This document shows, piece by piece, positions 41,925 through 57,027 of a DNA stretch of 64,000 bases (position 1 is its first letter; each line of letters begins with the position of its first letter). The notes beneath the pieces are model-generated. The model was not told the origin of the DNA and searched no databases. It saw only the letters and a list, made by a program, of their open reading frames with translations. Source of the stretch: Cryptomeria japonica (Eukaryota > Streptophyta > Pinopsida > Cupressales > Cupressaceae); the NCBI RefSeq assembly GCF_030272615.1, contig NC_081405.1, positions 309,659,374 through 309,723,373 on the forward strand, written 5' to 3'. The position numbers and the translations under genes were made by a program.

Positions 41925-42579
41925 ACACTACCTTTTTATTTCCTTTTCAACCTCTCATTGTTCCATCGTTCCTCCTTGTTCTTTCCCATGGTTGATATCG
42001 GTTGTCCTAAATAGAATCATATTACATATATATGTAAACAAAAGCTCATAAACAAATAAATAACCATAAATATGCATCTTATCACTATTTTTTGGAATCA
42101 AACTATTAAACAATCACAATATTATTGACAAAACTAATAAGAACAACAATTCAATTATTTGAAATCATGCAAAAATAAAAAAATTACTTCTATGTATAGA
42201 ACAGTGATGGAAGTGCAGACACAGTTCCATTGGGGCCTTCAACGACCTCAAAAACTTCTTTTGAGGCATTGAGGCTCTTGGGAAACTAAAACTATGTCTA
42301 TGTACTGCATATGCACTATTAGTCCATAAAATGTTGGCAAGCCCAATGGTATTTTTTTTCCCATTATATACTAATAAGTAGCACGTACACGCTCCTAAGC
42401 CTATAAAATGTTATCATAGGGTAGTGAATAATGGGCTCAGTACCTCGTATGCGCTTACAAGTAATAAGTACCATGTATGTGCTCCTATGCCATAAAAAAG
42501 TTATGGCAGAGCAGTGAACTAATAGTTTCAGTGTCCCATATGCGCTATTGGTAGTAGAAAAAATGTGAATGAAAAGGAA
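41925..42579. other. Upstream region of the T transposase gene
   Basis: No convincing ORF. The part to about 42180 is AT-rich. From 42300 to 42560 imperfect repeats carry GTATGCGC-type words (GCATATGCACTATTAG, TCGTATGCGCTTA, ATGTATGTGCTCC, CATATGCGCTATT) and the phrase CATAAAAAAGTTATGGCAG/TATAAAATGTTATCATAG. These resemble the left subterminal words. Confidence 0.55.
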
Positions 42580-42773
42580 GGGAGGGAGAGAGAGAGAGAG
42601 AGAAAGAGAGTGAGAGGGAGGAGGGTAGGGGGGAGGGAGAGAGGAGGGGGGGCAGAAGGGAAGGAGAGAGGGAGAGAGGGAGAGAAGAGAGGGGAGGGTG
42701 GGAGAGAAGAAGGGGTATGGAGGAAGGGAGAGGAAGAGTAGAGTGGAGGGAGAGAGAAGGAGGGAAGGGGGGA

Positions 42774-42813
<40 letters not shown>

Positions 42814-43005
42814 GAGAGTGAGAGAGAGAGAGAGAGAGAGGAGGGGAGGAGGGAAAGGAAGAGAGAGAGAGGGAAGGAGGGAGAGGGGGAGAGAGGGAGA
42901 GGGAGAGAGGGGGGGGAGGGAAGGTAGAGAGAGGGAGAGAGGTAGATGGAGGGAGAGAGGGAGAGAAGAGAGGGGAGGTAGGGAGAGAATAGGGGGGAGG
43001 GAGAG
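42580..43005. repeat. GA-rich low-complexity tract
   Basis: About 430 bp of purines on the plus strand with (GA)n runs, the longest near 42776-42840. The long serine/leucine/proline or arginine/glutamate ORFs here are composition artefacts. Confidence 0.95.
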
Positions 43006-45715
<2,710 letters not shown>

Positions 45716-45738
45716 CACCTGATTTCTTTCATGGGTAT

Positions 45739-45993
45739 TTATCGTTCCAAACCATTTGACAAGTGATGATCATCATATACTACCATTGCCATACATACAA
45801 CAAACTTTAATTTCTTTAGGTGATAGGCATTGTGTAACAACATGGGAACTCTCACATACCCACCACTATCATTCTCCAGGACATCATCTGTGTTACTCTC
45901 CCTCTTTCTCTTCCTACCAATTGTTTCCTTCTGAAAAACATATTGCAGGTACTCTAACTCATCATGTTTCTTTGTTGACACTATTCTCCACAT
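45739..45993 (-). other. Short ORF with nuclear-signal-like motif, possible exon
   Basis: 84 codons from ATG: MWRIVSTKKHDELEYL, RKRKRESNTDDVLEND, GGYVRVPMLLHNAYHLKKLK. Composition is protein-like, unlike the surrounding repeats. It could be an exon of a T gene upstream of the transposase. No splice partner was identified and no family recognised. Confidence 0.35.
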
Positions 45994-46217
45994 CTGCTCT
46001 GCTCATTAAAAACACATTCGAGAAGAATATTTTTGCAGGTTTCCTTGTTTGTGATAGTAATACACTCATGGTTCAATTTCAAACTCTATTCCTCCTATTT
46101 AATACACACACATAAATCCATCAGTCAATTTTCTTAGGAGAGGATACATGATAAAAATCAAAGAGGAAGTTGCAGATAAGAAATAAATTCACTTACTTTT
46201 ATAGAAGTGCAGACATA

Positions 46218-46445
46218 GTTGTAGTGGGGTATGGAGGGAGGGAGGGAGAGAAGAAGAGAAAGAGGGATGGGGTATGGAGGAAGAGAGAAGGGGAGAGAGC
46301 GAGAGAGAGAGGGATGGGGTATGGAGGAAGGGATAAGGGGAGAGAGGGAGGGAGAGAGAGAGAGAGAGAGGGATGAGGTATGGAGGAAGGGAGAAGGGGA
46401 GAGAGGGAGAGGGAGAGAGATGGGGAGAGAGAGAGAGAGAGAGGC
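46218..46445. repeat. GGGGTATGGAGGAAGGGAGA minisatellite
   Basis: About five copies of GGGGTATGGAGGAAGGGAGA with variable (GA)n filling; the same word occurs in the GA tracts of the macrosatellite. Confidence 0.88.
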
Positions 46446-46477
46446 ACCTTGTATGCATTTCAGAGGGGGAGACAATA

Positions 46478-46605
46478 CACTTACATGTGTATATATATAC
46501 TTAATATATTATATATATATAAATATTATTAATTATATGTATATACACATATTATATATACAATATCATATTATACACATATTATATATACACTTTCATA
46601 TTATA
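46478..46605. repeat. TA-rich microsatellite
   Basis: TATATATA-type runs with near-direct repeats of CATATTATATATACA; no coding content. Confidence 0.85.
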
Positions 46606-47517
46606 CAATAGTGTGTATGTGCTTCTTACACCATAAGTACCCCATACACTCTTTTTAAACCATAACTACCCCATACACGCTTTTGGCTATTTAGGCTTGG
46701 AAATAGGCCTGGATGACAAAGCTATGGTTTGGAAGCTTGATTTCCCTCCATTTCTCTCATTTTTGATGTGTTTTATTTTATCAACTTGGTTTATCGACTT
46801 TTCATCATCAGGTTTACACTTCATCAAGTGGGTATTTCTAAAATTTCCACCATATTTTCACCCATATTCTGAGATTTTGAACCATATAATTTTTTTTCAA
46901 TTTGAACAACAATAACATATTATTATTGAATTTCTTTTACCAGTGTCTCCATAGTTCTCACAAACATAGGTGCACCATTTTTTGAATAACTTTTGATATA
47001 CTTATCCAAATTTAAAAAACTTTATATTATTGTAGTGCACTTAATTCTTTATAGTTTAAAAAATAAATTGTATTTTCAATTTGTTTAGTGCAACTTATGC
47101 TTCACGCACGAACATGTACCTAATTTTCAGGATGTGCTCGATTGGAAAAATCATAAAAAAAAAAATACTCAACAAATAATTACAAAAAAATCCTCATCTT
47201 CTAGTGCTCACTCTTAACTATCTTTCTGCCAAAGGATTTGTCAAAATATTAATTCTAACTATGACTTTTTTGATGTGCACGTCAAACACTATGTTATGTT
47301 TTTTCAAAAAAAATCAGGGTCAATTTTTCATGCGTGAAGGATTTGACCCCTTTAATCTTATCCAATTTTTGAAAAAGTTTACTAGTTTGGAAACTAGATT
47401 CAAAGTACTACAATATTTTTTCTTTGATTATCTTCATATCTTGAGTGGATGACTTTCAAATTTTGCCTCCACGTTCAGGTTGCCCTGATTTTAGAAAAAA
47501 AGTGTCCACTTATACCC
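46606..47517. other. T right arm
   Basis: AT-rich, no credible gene. Words CCCCATACACTC and CCCCATACACGC (46640-46680) echo the subterminal motif. The right inverted repeat follows at 47518. Confidence 0.5.
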
Positions 47518-47550
47518 CCCTTTTTGACCACCATCTTTGTGCACTTACCC
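47518..47550 (-). repeat. T right terminal inverted repeat
   Basis: Plus strand TTTTTGACCACCATCTTTGT followed by GCACTTACCC; reverse complement matches the left end. Confidence 0.85.
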
Positions 47551-48512
47551 CACGGTGAGATGAGACTCATAAGATAACTATCTGAACTCTTCTGAAGTTC
47601 ACCCTCTTAGGATCCAAGCCCGTTAAAGCTTTTACAAAAAGTCCTGTTAAGAATAGATCCTGATAGGGACCACCTGGTTAAAGGATTGACTATAATGCCT
47701 TGTTAGAAGCAATGCCCTGTGAGGAGTAACCTCAATAGAGGGTTTGAAATCCAAGCTAATGGACCACCTGGTTGGAGGATTTGAATAACACCAAGCTTAT
47801 TAGAGCTTACCCATTTAGGGGATTTTACTGTTGTAATTGTTAGAAAACAACATGAGTTTTCTAATCTGTTTGAATAGAACTACACTTGTTCAGATCCTTT
47901 TCAAGCTCCTATCTACCTTTACTCAAACTACAGATACATCATCCGGTTCGGCAACCACACACTCAACTGAAACTTTGCCAACTCTAAAACTAAACAACTC
48001 AACGACCCTATAAACAAATAAATAGTTCGGTAACACAACAAAAACCTATTTTTCTCATAGAGATTACAAAGAAGTCAGTTCAAGTATGATCATTGGATTA
48101 CATAACAATCTCTACACATCATTCAAGAAAGCCTCGATCACTCCTTGATCGCCACTTCATTGAACTCAGTAACTCATCACGTGCTTTACATTACATGCAA
48201 TATACTTGCTCATTCCCTAGACAAAAACCATTATCTCAACGCGCCAAAAACACTTTGAAAGTCTCTTCATACAATATGCATATGTGTCATAATCATTACC
48301 GCTCATCATCAAATCATAAACCAATACAACCAATTCACCAAACTTAATCAATTAGGGTTTACCGGTTCAACTCTCCAATACTTAGCAATATCGGTTCAAT
48401 CCACAAACCTACCTACCGGTTACAATTTCCTTAACTAGATCTTCTTACCAGTTACAAAATAACATTACAAAAATATCATTGGTGGTTAATTGATATTGAT
48501 GACAACATAACA
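47551..48512 (-). repeat. S solo LTR, right part
   Basis: It resumes CACGGTGAGATGAGACTCAT, homologous to the B LTR word CACGGTGAGATGGAACTCAC, and ends TTGATGACAACATAACA. On the minus strand this is the LTR start TGTTATGTTGTCATC. With 30820-31233 the LTR totals about 1.38 kb. Confidence 0.75.
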
Positions 48513-49545
48513 TTTCATTAATGCAATATTCATGCAAAATATAATAGTAGCAGCCACAAAGAAATTGGTTTGAATCTCAGGGACCATGAAAACCATTCCA
48601 AGGGAATTGTCAACATACTCCTCAATCGAGAGAAAATCAACAATGGTAAAACCACTCTTGTGGGTATCAACAACCTCTGCAACAACCTTAGTAGCCTGCT
48701 ATAATGCCACCTCATGCTGTTAATACTATTCTATCTAAACCCACACAACTTCCCACCCAACCCATGCCAAATCCTAATAGAAAACCCCAACAACAACAAC
48801 AAGTTTATTCAAATGACCCTAATCAGTACCCAATATATTCTCTTACTATAAGTGATATTCATCTTAGATCTAGGACAAATTTGCCTAACCCATCCCCTCT
48901 AGTTATAACTGAAGTACAAAAGAAAAAGAAAATATCTAGTCTAGCAATACAAATTCCTCAGAATCAACAAATATCCCCATTTCCTCAAAGGTTGCAAGCT
49001 GAAGAGATTCATTAGCAAGAGGATATAATTTTGATATTATTGATCAGCTGAAAAACATGTGTTAAGATTCCAAGGGAATTGTCAATGTACTCCTCAATGG
49101 AGAGAAAATCAACAATGGTAAAATCACTCTTGTGGGTATCAACAACCTCTGCAACAACCTCAACAACCTGCTATAATGCCACCTCCTACTGCTAATACTA
49201 TTTCATCTAAACCCACACAACTTTCCACCCAACCCATGTCAAATCCTAATAGCAAACCCCAACAACAACATCAAGTTTATTCAAATGACCTTAATCAATA
49301 CCCAATATATTCTCCTACTATAAGTGATATTCATCTTAGATATGGGACAAATTTGCCTAACCCATCCCCTCTAGTTATAATTGAAGTACAAAAGGAAAAT
49401 AAAATATCTATTCCAGCAATGCAAATTCCTCAGTATCAATGAATACCCCCATTTCTTCAAAGGTTGCAAGCTGAAAAGATTCATTAGCAAGAGGATATAA
49501 TTTTGATATTATTGATTAGCTGAAAAACATGTGTTAAGATTCCAT
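48513..49545 (+). pseudogene. G gag C-terminal region with 472-bp tandem duplication
   Basis: Two tandem copies, 48598-49069 and 49070-49541, encode the same Pro/Gln/Asn-rich tail: IMPPHAVNTILSKPTQLPTQ in the first, MPPPTANTISSKPTQLSTQ in the second, each followed by QVYSNDPNQYPIYS-like text, SDIHLR and SPLVI. Spacing was measured from CCAAGGGAATTGTCAA and GTTAAGATTC, both repeating at 472 bp. Copies differ at scattered sites. The length is not a multiple of three (472 = 3x157+1), so it shifts the frame downstream. Confidence 0.8.
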
Positions 49546-51830
49546 TATTTTAGGCTATTAAGGATGTCCCTATCTATGGTAAAGCAATTAAAGAAGCATG
49601 TTTAAATAAACCTGGTAGGAAGAAAAATGATCTGCAAATAGTGGTTGTAATGGGTCAACTAGTTGATATTATGTTGGGAAAGGTCTCAATACCTAAATAT
49701 TCTGATTCTGGTAGTCCTATTGTCAAAATAGTCATCAATGACACGTAGATAAAGAATGCACTAGTAGATCTGGGAGCAACAATCAATGTAATGACAAAGG
49801 ACATTATGCAAAAACATAACATAACTAGTCTCAGGCCTACTCCTACAGTCCTATGGCTTGTTGATAGTTCTACAGTTTAGTCTGATGGTATGATTGAAGA
49901 TGTTGTGGTTACTCTAAATTCCTTGGTATATCCAACAAATTCTATGATCTTATCTCCTAAATCTACATTGGGGGGATATCCTGTCATCTTACGGAGACCT
50001 TGGCTTGCTAAAGATGATGCATTTATTGTATGTTGATCAGGGGACATGACTATTTTTTATTGAAATACAGCTAAATCTCTTGCTCTGTATTCACCTACAC
50101 ATCCCCAACTTGATCAAGAACAAGTTGTTTGGTCTGACATAGGGGAGGAATTAGAAGGGGAAATCAAATTTGTTAGTCATCTTATAATAATTAATAGAGA
50201 ATCATTTATACGACTTCAGGATGATGATTTTGTCCTTTCTAATATTATGAAGAATCAGTATAGTCTGAAGCAGCAATCCCAGGAGCTAACATCAAGAATT
50301 ACAACATCGGATTTTCCTGCGGCCACTGACATATTGCATATGTTTTTATCATAGGAAGTCCGCACTTCTTATCTTTTTGAAGTAGCTCAGATCGATCTTA
50401 CTGTCAAGGTGGAAGTTGATCTAAATAAATGTTTGAATATTAGTAATCAAGTCATAGAAACTCAAAAGATAACACTGGTTAATTTGCTTAAATGTCATCA
50501 ACATGCTTTTGTATGGGATTACAAGGACATGAAAGGAATAGATCCTACAGTTTGTACACACTGCATTTATATAAAAGAAGACTATACACCGATTAGGCAA
50601 TCACAAAGAAGAATCAATCCTACATTAAGGGCAATAGTTAAAGAAGAATTGCAGAAATTGTTAAATTCTAGATTTATTCATCCTATATTAGATAGTTAGT
50701 GGGTGTCACCTCTCTAGGTCATAGTTCCAAAGAAAGCAGGTAAATGGTGAGTATGTGTATATTACAGAGCTTTGAACTCAACAACTAGGAAGGATCATTT
50801 TCAATTAACATTTGTGGATCAAGTATTAGATTCATTGGCAAGGAAGCGGTACTTTTCATTCTCGGATGGATTCAGTGGCTACAACCAAATTCAAATTGCT
50901 CCCGAGGATCAGGAAAATATTACATTTAGTTGCCTTTGGGGAACATATGCATATTTTGTACTTCCATTTGGGTTATTTTATGCTCCAGTTACTTTTCAAA
51001 AATCAGTCATAAGCATATTTTTAGACATTTCCCAGGATAGCATGAAGATGTATATGGATGGTTTTACCACTTATGGTATATAATTTGAAGGGGCATTGGG
51101 GAATTTAAAGAAAGTTTTACAAAGGTGTGAAGGTTATAACTTATCCTTGAACAATGAAAAATGCTTTATGATGATGCAGGAAGACATAGTTCTTGAAAAT
51201 TAAAGTACTCATTCAAAACCTTCCTATTCTCACAAAGAAAAAGGATGTTAGAAGTTTCCTTGGTCATGCTGAATATTATCAAATATTTATTAAAGATTTT
51301 AGTAAAATTGTAGGACCTTTATATTGTCTTTTGACTAAAGATATGGAGTTTGGTTCGACTTCCTCATGCCATGAAGCTTTCTTGAATCTCAAACATGCAT
51401 TGACTCAAGCACCAGTGCTCAAGGGTCCCAATTGGTCATTGCCTTTTTATATTCACATAGATGCATCAGGTTATGCTATAGGAGTAGTTTTGGGCCAGAA
51501 GATGGATAAGTTAGAGAATGCAATTTATTTAATTAGCAAAATTATGTAGGGACGTGAACTTAATTACACTGTCACAAAAAAGGAGATGTTGGCAGTAATA
51601 TATGCACTTAACAAATTCAGGCATTATATCATGGGATATAAAATATATGTGCATACTGATCATACAACAATAAGATATCTTATGAACAAGTGTTCAATAG
51701 TAGGATGATTGGCTCGATGGTTACTATTGATGCAGGAATTTGATATTAAAGTTGTTGATAAGCTAGGTATAGCTAATGTAGTTGCAAATTATCTTTTTAG
51801 GCTTCAATTGTAGGACAATCTCAAAGTAAT
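49546..51830 (+). pseudogene. G gypsy protease, reverse transcriptase and RNase H
   Basis: Protease is near 49560-50030: AIKEACLNKPGRK, then the catalytic ALVDLGATINVM (DLG, usual in plant gypsy) and GYPVILRRPWLAKDDAFI. RT from about 50400: HAFVWDYKDMKGIDP, RRINPTLRAIVKEELQKLL, VIVPKKAGKW, FSFSDGFSGYNQIQIAPEDQ, YFVLPFGLFYAPVTFQ and active site YMDGFTTYG near 51050, where the second catalytic Asp of YMDDF is Gly. RNase H: KDVRSFLGHAEYYQIFIKDF, SLPFYIHIDASGYAIGVVLGQ. The linker ends IANVVANYLFRLQL. About ten stops. The Asp loss alone would abolish RT activity. Confidence 0.9.
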
Positions 51831-53167
51831 AGATGATGCTTTCTTAGATGAACATTTGTTCTTGATAAAATATCACCCTCCCCAGTATGCTGGTATTGCA
51901 AATTATTTAGTTGCTAATAAGATGCATTCTCATTTTTCTCCCAAAGAAAGAAGGTTGCTAGTTGATTTTTTTTTTTAATTTCTCTTTGATTGTTGATTGT
52001 TTATTTTACAATAGACCTAGCCAAGTCTTAAGAAGGTGTGTTCGAGAGGATGAAAAATATGATATTCTTCATGCATGGCATGATAAGACATGTGGAGGAT
52101 ATTTTGTTGCTAAAAGAACAACACTTAAATCCTTAACACAAGGTATTATTAGCCATCTTTGAATAAATATGTAGTTGAATATACTAGAAAATATGATCGA
52201 TGTCAATGAATGGGTAGGCCTACCAAATTTGATGAAATGCCATTGTATCCCAAAATATTGGTTGCACCATTTGACAAATGAGGATTAGATTTTGTAGGAC
52301 CAATTGATCCTCCTTCCAATGGGAAATCCAATATTCTATTAAGCACTGATTATGTTACAAAATGGGTGGAAGCACGAGAAATGATACGTGCAAGAGATAA
52401 TAAGGTAGTTGAATTTCTCTATGAAGAAATTTTTACAAGAGATGGAGTACCAAGAGAGATCATTTCAGATCAAGGACCATAATTTACTTCCACATTAATT
52501 GCTGCATTGGTTAATATAATATCAAATACAGGAAGTCTAGTCCATACCATCCTTAGTAAAATGGTCAAGTAGAGGTTACAAATAAATATTTAGAATCTAT
52601 TCTCACCAAGATAGTATCTCTTCATAAGAAAGATTGGTCAAATAGACTTCCTGAAGCCATTTGGGCATACAGAACAACATGGAAGACAATAACTAATTTT
52701 ACACCTTTTAAAATGGTGTATGGAAAAACAACCATGATTCCCATTGAGTTTGAGCATAAAACTCTTTGGACAGCTCTGTAATTGAATATGACTCTATCAA
52801 AAGCACAAAAAGACATCATCATAGAATTGAATTCTCTAGATGAACTGAGAAAGATAGTTATCCAACATACAAAAATTATTCAACATCAATGTGCTAAATT
52901 GCATGATAAATATATTAAGGAGATAAAATTTAAATCTAGAGATTGGGAATTGTTATATGATTCCAGCTATAAGGATACAATGGGGAAGTTGCAGACACGT
53001 TGGTTGAGCCCATATGAGATTGTTGAAGTTTTTCAAAATGGAGCAGTTCAATTGGCAACAATAGACCTAGTCAGATTTTGGTCAATGGTCATCAAATACA
53101 TCTTTATCATAAGATTGCTACAAAAGAAGAATTCCTTGAATAATTTGAAAACCAAGTGCAGATCATA
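51831..53167 (+). pseudogene. G gypsy integrase
   Basis: The zinc-binding part shows YDILHAWHDKTCGGYF and a degraded second Cys pair near 52196. The core has GLDFVGPIDPPSNGKS, IISDQGP and PYHP(stops)NGQVEVTNKYLESI, giving Asp, Asp and Glu. The C-terminal part has AIWAYRTTWKTITNFTPFKMVYG, QTRWLSPYEIVEVFQNGAVQL. No chromodomain follows, which argues against a chromovirus. Stops occur near 52160, 52280, 52480 and 52560. Confidence 0.88.
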
Positions 53168-53389
53168 GTTGTTGCAGCCTCTGCAGGGGGCCTTCTCAGC
53201 CCAAAATCTTAAAATTTCTTTTGAATGCATTCATAATAAATATTTCCATATTTAATGGAAATACCATTCTCTATTAATAAAGTTTCTCATCCACCTGATC
53301 TCATTTAATCTCTATTTCTTCCACATCACCCACTTCACGTCACCTCGTCTTATATTATGAATAAATAACCATTTGATTGTAGCATTCAT
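53168..53389 (+). other. G spacer after pol
   Basis: Low coding content; pyrimidine-rich with TCTCC and CACC words, and GATTGTAGCATTCATTAGCATG near its end. No motif recognised. Confidence 0.5.
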
Positions 53390-55768
53390 TAGCATGACTA
53401 CAGGTATGTATATTATTTAATTTTCTTTAATTATGCATTTATACTTTCATTATGATGATTACCTAATATGATTCTCTTAATCTGCATTCCCTCCCCTCTA
53501 TCTGTTTTTACATGTGTGGACACTTGTCATCTTAAGTTAAAGGGGTGTTTTATGGTTCTATTTACAACTGCATAATGATGTGTCCTTGTCCATGATGTGT
53601 TTTAATCTACTTGAAATAATTTTTCAAAGAGTTAGTACTAATGTGAAAGCCTGTATCACGAATGCATATACCTTTCCTACCACCATAGTTGATGAAAGGT
53701 ACCGAAGAATAAATAAAAGGTTACAGAGCATGAATTTTCAAATCTTGCAAGATATTTCAGCTTTTCATTTTGTTATTGTGAAATTCATTTTGTTGTGGTG
53801 AAACTTTTGACTATCGAGTTATCCATGGGAGGAGCACATATCCGTCATGAACTAGTGACTCATGACACTTTGCTATAGGACAACCAATGTGAACATTATT
53901 TTTGATCTATGGGTGGATCGATTGTATTTTGAAATTGACAGATTTTAATGAGGAGATTGCATAGGAATTTATGCGCACATTCAATAAAGGGGATTCTTAT
54001 GTCAAAGGGTTACAGGTTATGGCCACAGAGTAGAGAATAGCTGAAGTCACCGAGTTTCCATAGGATGGAGAACTATTTCCTAAGGCAAAAGATGCAAGAA
54101 GTGCAAGGGCAGAGTTTACTCACCTAGTTGAGGGACCTCTTATCTTGGACAAGAAAGGAACTAAGTGGATATATCTTCTAGAATGATGGCCACAGGTTGC
54201 ATTTCATGTAATGAAATATATAACATGTGATGGTAGGTACTCCAATTTGCATTCTGTTCATTTTAAATTGTTGAGTCATCTAAGGCATGACTGAAGGATG
54301 AATATTACAAATTTGTTGAGTAGTCCTCCACTCAAACTCAAAGTGGGGCTACATTTTATAAAAGGAAAGGTAAAGAAAAAGAAAAAGACAATGTAGGGGT
54401 AGAAATTATGGAATGACCTCAAGGAGTACATGTTCCTCCTACAACTAAAAAGAAAAAAATGGAGGGGGGTTTTCTTGTTGTAGAACCTCTTACAACCACA
54501 CAGAAAATATCATTAAGAAGGAGTCATAGGGTTAAGAAAAGAACTCAACAAATAGGAGGTGTAAGTGAGGTTATTTATGTGGAAACAACAAAATTAGGGT
54601 ATGGCAATTAGGAAGAGAGTAAGATACAAGAAGGACATGAAACCAAAATACTGACAAATTTAGCCCAAATAGTAGAGCAATTTGAAGAACCATGTGATAA
54701 TATCTTGAGCCCTCAAGTAACTTTTCATAGGCTCCCTTCATGTCTCACTAGTTTATCTATTGCACTCACATTTTATAGAGGATGGGAAATAGAAAAAGTT
54801 AGGTTGCAGGGGATAATTGATAAGTAACAAAAAGAAATTGAAAAGAGGGACAAACAAATAGTTGAGTTAAAAACTAAAGTAGATACTGTAGAAAACATGG
54901 TTCCAGGGTTAATGCAGTGTAGGGCTCCACCAAGGGTTTATGCTTTGTATCTAAAGGAACAATTTCTATGTTTTAAACTTAACTACATTATTAGGGATTT
55001 GAGCCATTCTTTGGAGATTCCGCAAGAGTTTTGTTGTACTTACCAAATCTCTCCTATAGCCATTTTTTTTTTTCTGTGAGTTATATTTGCATAATTATAC
55101 TATCTCTTCTAACAATGAATGGAATCCCCTACTATATATTGGTGATATTTAGTTAAAGGAATTGATGTCCTAGATACAGAATGAAATTAATCTTGGAGTA
55201 CAATCTATAATGCACAGGAACTTGGAACTTGATTGTCTACTGCCACAGAGAGCTAAGGATAAAAATCCATGACATATGTATTATGATTGGTAAAAACTGT
55301 TGAATAGATCTGATGTTAGAAGCCAAGTTTTACAATTGAGGGAGGAAGCATTTCAGGAGTATGAAAATTTTATTGGAACTAACAATCCAACTATAGTTGA
55401 ACATCTGACTCAACGTTGGAAAAACCTTTCATAGGATCTAAAGCAAGGTGAACCTCATTCAATGCCCAATGATCATGCACCCATACAACGAGCTCCAAAC
55501 TATATCCACTTGGGCAAGACAAAAGGAAATAATTGGCTACCTTTGATATTTCAACCACCTATTCTTATGTGGCCATTAATGGGATACAAAGCTACAGATA
55601 AACCATATGATGAGGCCTCAAAGGAAACGAGGTGGGATATGCTAGAGAAGAAAGGATTTTATTGGAACCTGGCTACAGGAGGCACGGGGCAGGGTACTAT
55701 AGGTGATTTTCAAGTCAGTGCCAGAGTAAGGAATTTTCCTCCTACTGGAGGACCAACAAGACATTAAG
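53390..55768 (+). pseudogene. G extra ORF between integrase and 3' LTR
   Basis: One dominant reading direction with many stops, not pol. It reads DFNEEIA, EFMRTFNKGDSYVKGLQVMATE, KDARSARAEFTHLVEGPLIL, KKGTKWIYLLE, WPQVAFHVMKYITCDGRYSN and SVHFKLLSHLRHD; then a Lys-rich linker (KGKVKKKKKTM, TTKKKKMEGGF) and a helical part (RLQGIIDK, EIEKRDKQIVELKTKVDTVE). The last ORF, 101 codons from 55462, ends at the polypurine tract (RNFPPTGGPTRH). The position matches env-like or accessory ORFs of Athila/Tat-type elements. No transmembrane segment is obvious, so an envelope role is not supported. Confidence 0.65.
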
Positions 55769-55780
55769 TTTGGGGGAAAA
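55769..55780 (+). other. G polypurine tract
   Basis: GTTTGGGGGAAAA directly before the LTR; plus-strand primer. Confidence 0.8.
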
Positions 55781-57022
55781 TGATGAGATAAAATAATAGC
55801 TTTTATTTCTATGGCTGATTATTTTTTCTTATGTTCTAAGTTTCATCTTGGGACAATGTTTAGGTCATGTGATGTATTCGAGTTTTGATTATGTGCATTT
55901 TGAATGATTGCCAAACCCACTAAACCCTATATTGTTTTGAATTAGTATTCCTATAGGTATTTGGATTATTATGGTAATATCATGCATGGATGTATAAATG
56001 TTGTGATTAATAGAAATTGATATATATATATGCTTGTATGTTCTAACTTTTAATGCATGAGTAAATAAGTTGTTGTAGATGCGGTTGTGTTAAGCCAGAT
56101 GGAGAATCATGTCATGCAAGAAGTTGTAGACATTTTGGGGTGGTTGAGCATTTAAAATGGTGGAGAAGATGGTGTTCGAGTGAAGAGGAAAAGGAATAGA
56201 GAGGCAGTACCAAACTCATTTATGGCTGTCTCTAGCAATCATCAATCTAGTAAAACCGCCATACCATATTCTTGGATGCATGTTAGTAAAGTCCCACGTA
56301 CTCTATGGATTGACTTCTTCTTGTTGCTGTAATAAAGTTTCCACCTAATTTCATGGGAATGATCTAAGTAGTTGAAATTTTGTTATTAGTTTTTTATAAA
56401 TAAACACCTGCACCTCTAGTTTGCAAAGGTTAGACACATTGTTTTCTAGAATTATAAGCATTTCTCTTATTTATGCATTATATCAACTTTTGGAAATAAT
56501 GAATAAAGGCTATGTTATTCTGAGCACATAGAAATATTTTTAAGTTTGGATACACTCATCCAAGGGGGCCCACTTGGTGGGTATTCTTGAGTGATTGTTA
56601 GAATAAGTTTTATTTTCCTACAGTAGTTGTTATAGCAATTGACTATTCCTATAGCCACTAGAACTAGATCATGGGATTGTTCCTACAACCAAAGAAGACA
56701 GAGTAATTCTTTTTTGTTAGCTTTTAACTTAGTTAACAGTTGTTTAGTTAGAAAATTTTGTTGATGTTAAGATTTCCTGTAGTTATTCAGTTGTCATATT
56801 TTTGCTTGTTTATTTTAGATAGACTTAGTTGTTGTAGGTAGTGCCGAATGAATCTTACCAGAACTTAGTGCATAAAAAATGAAGACCCATTTCAATTAAT
56901 ACATGCTTGGGTTGACAAGTAAATGAACCTCAACCATTGAAATGATAGCTACTCAGAATGGATGACCAATCCTTGAGTTAGGACTTTAATTCTATTTATT
57001 ATTCTAATTGGCTAGGCAAACA
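55781..57022 (+). repeat. G 3' LTR
   Basis: 1,242 bp, TGATGAGATAAAATAATAG to GGCAAACA, colinear with 13725-14960. Followed by CTGAT, the (one-mismatch) target duplication. Confidence 0.9.
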
Positions 57023-57027
57023 CTGAT

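Noticed and set aside
53390-55768. Envelope protein in G
   Set aside because: No signal peptide, transmembrane segment or cleavage motif can be seen; only position argues for it.
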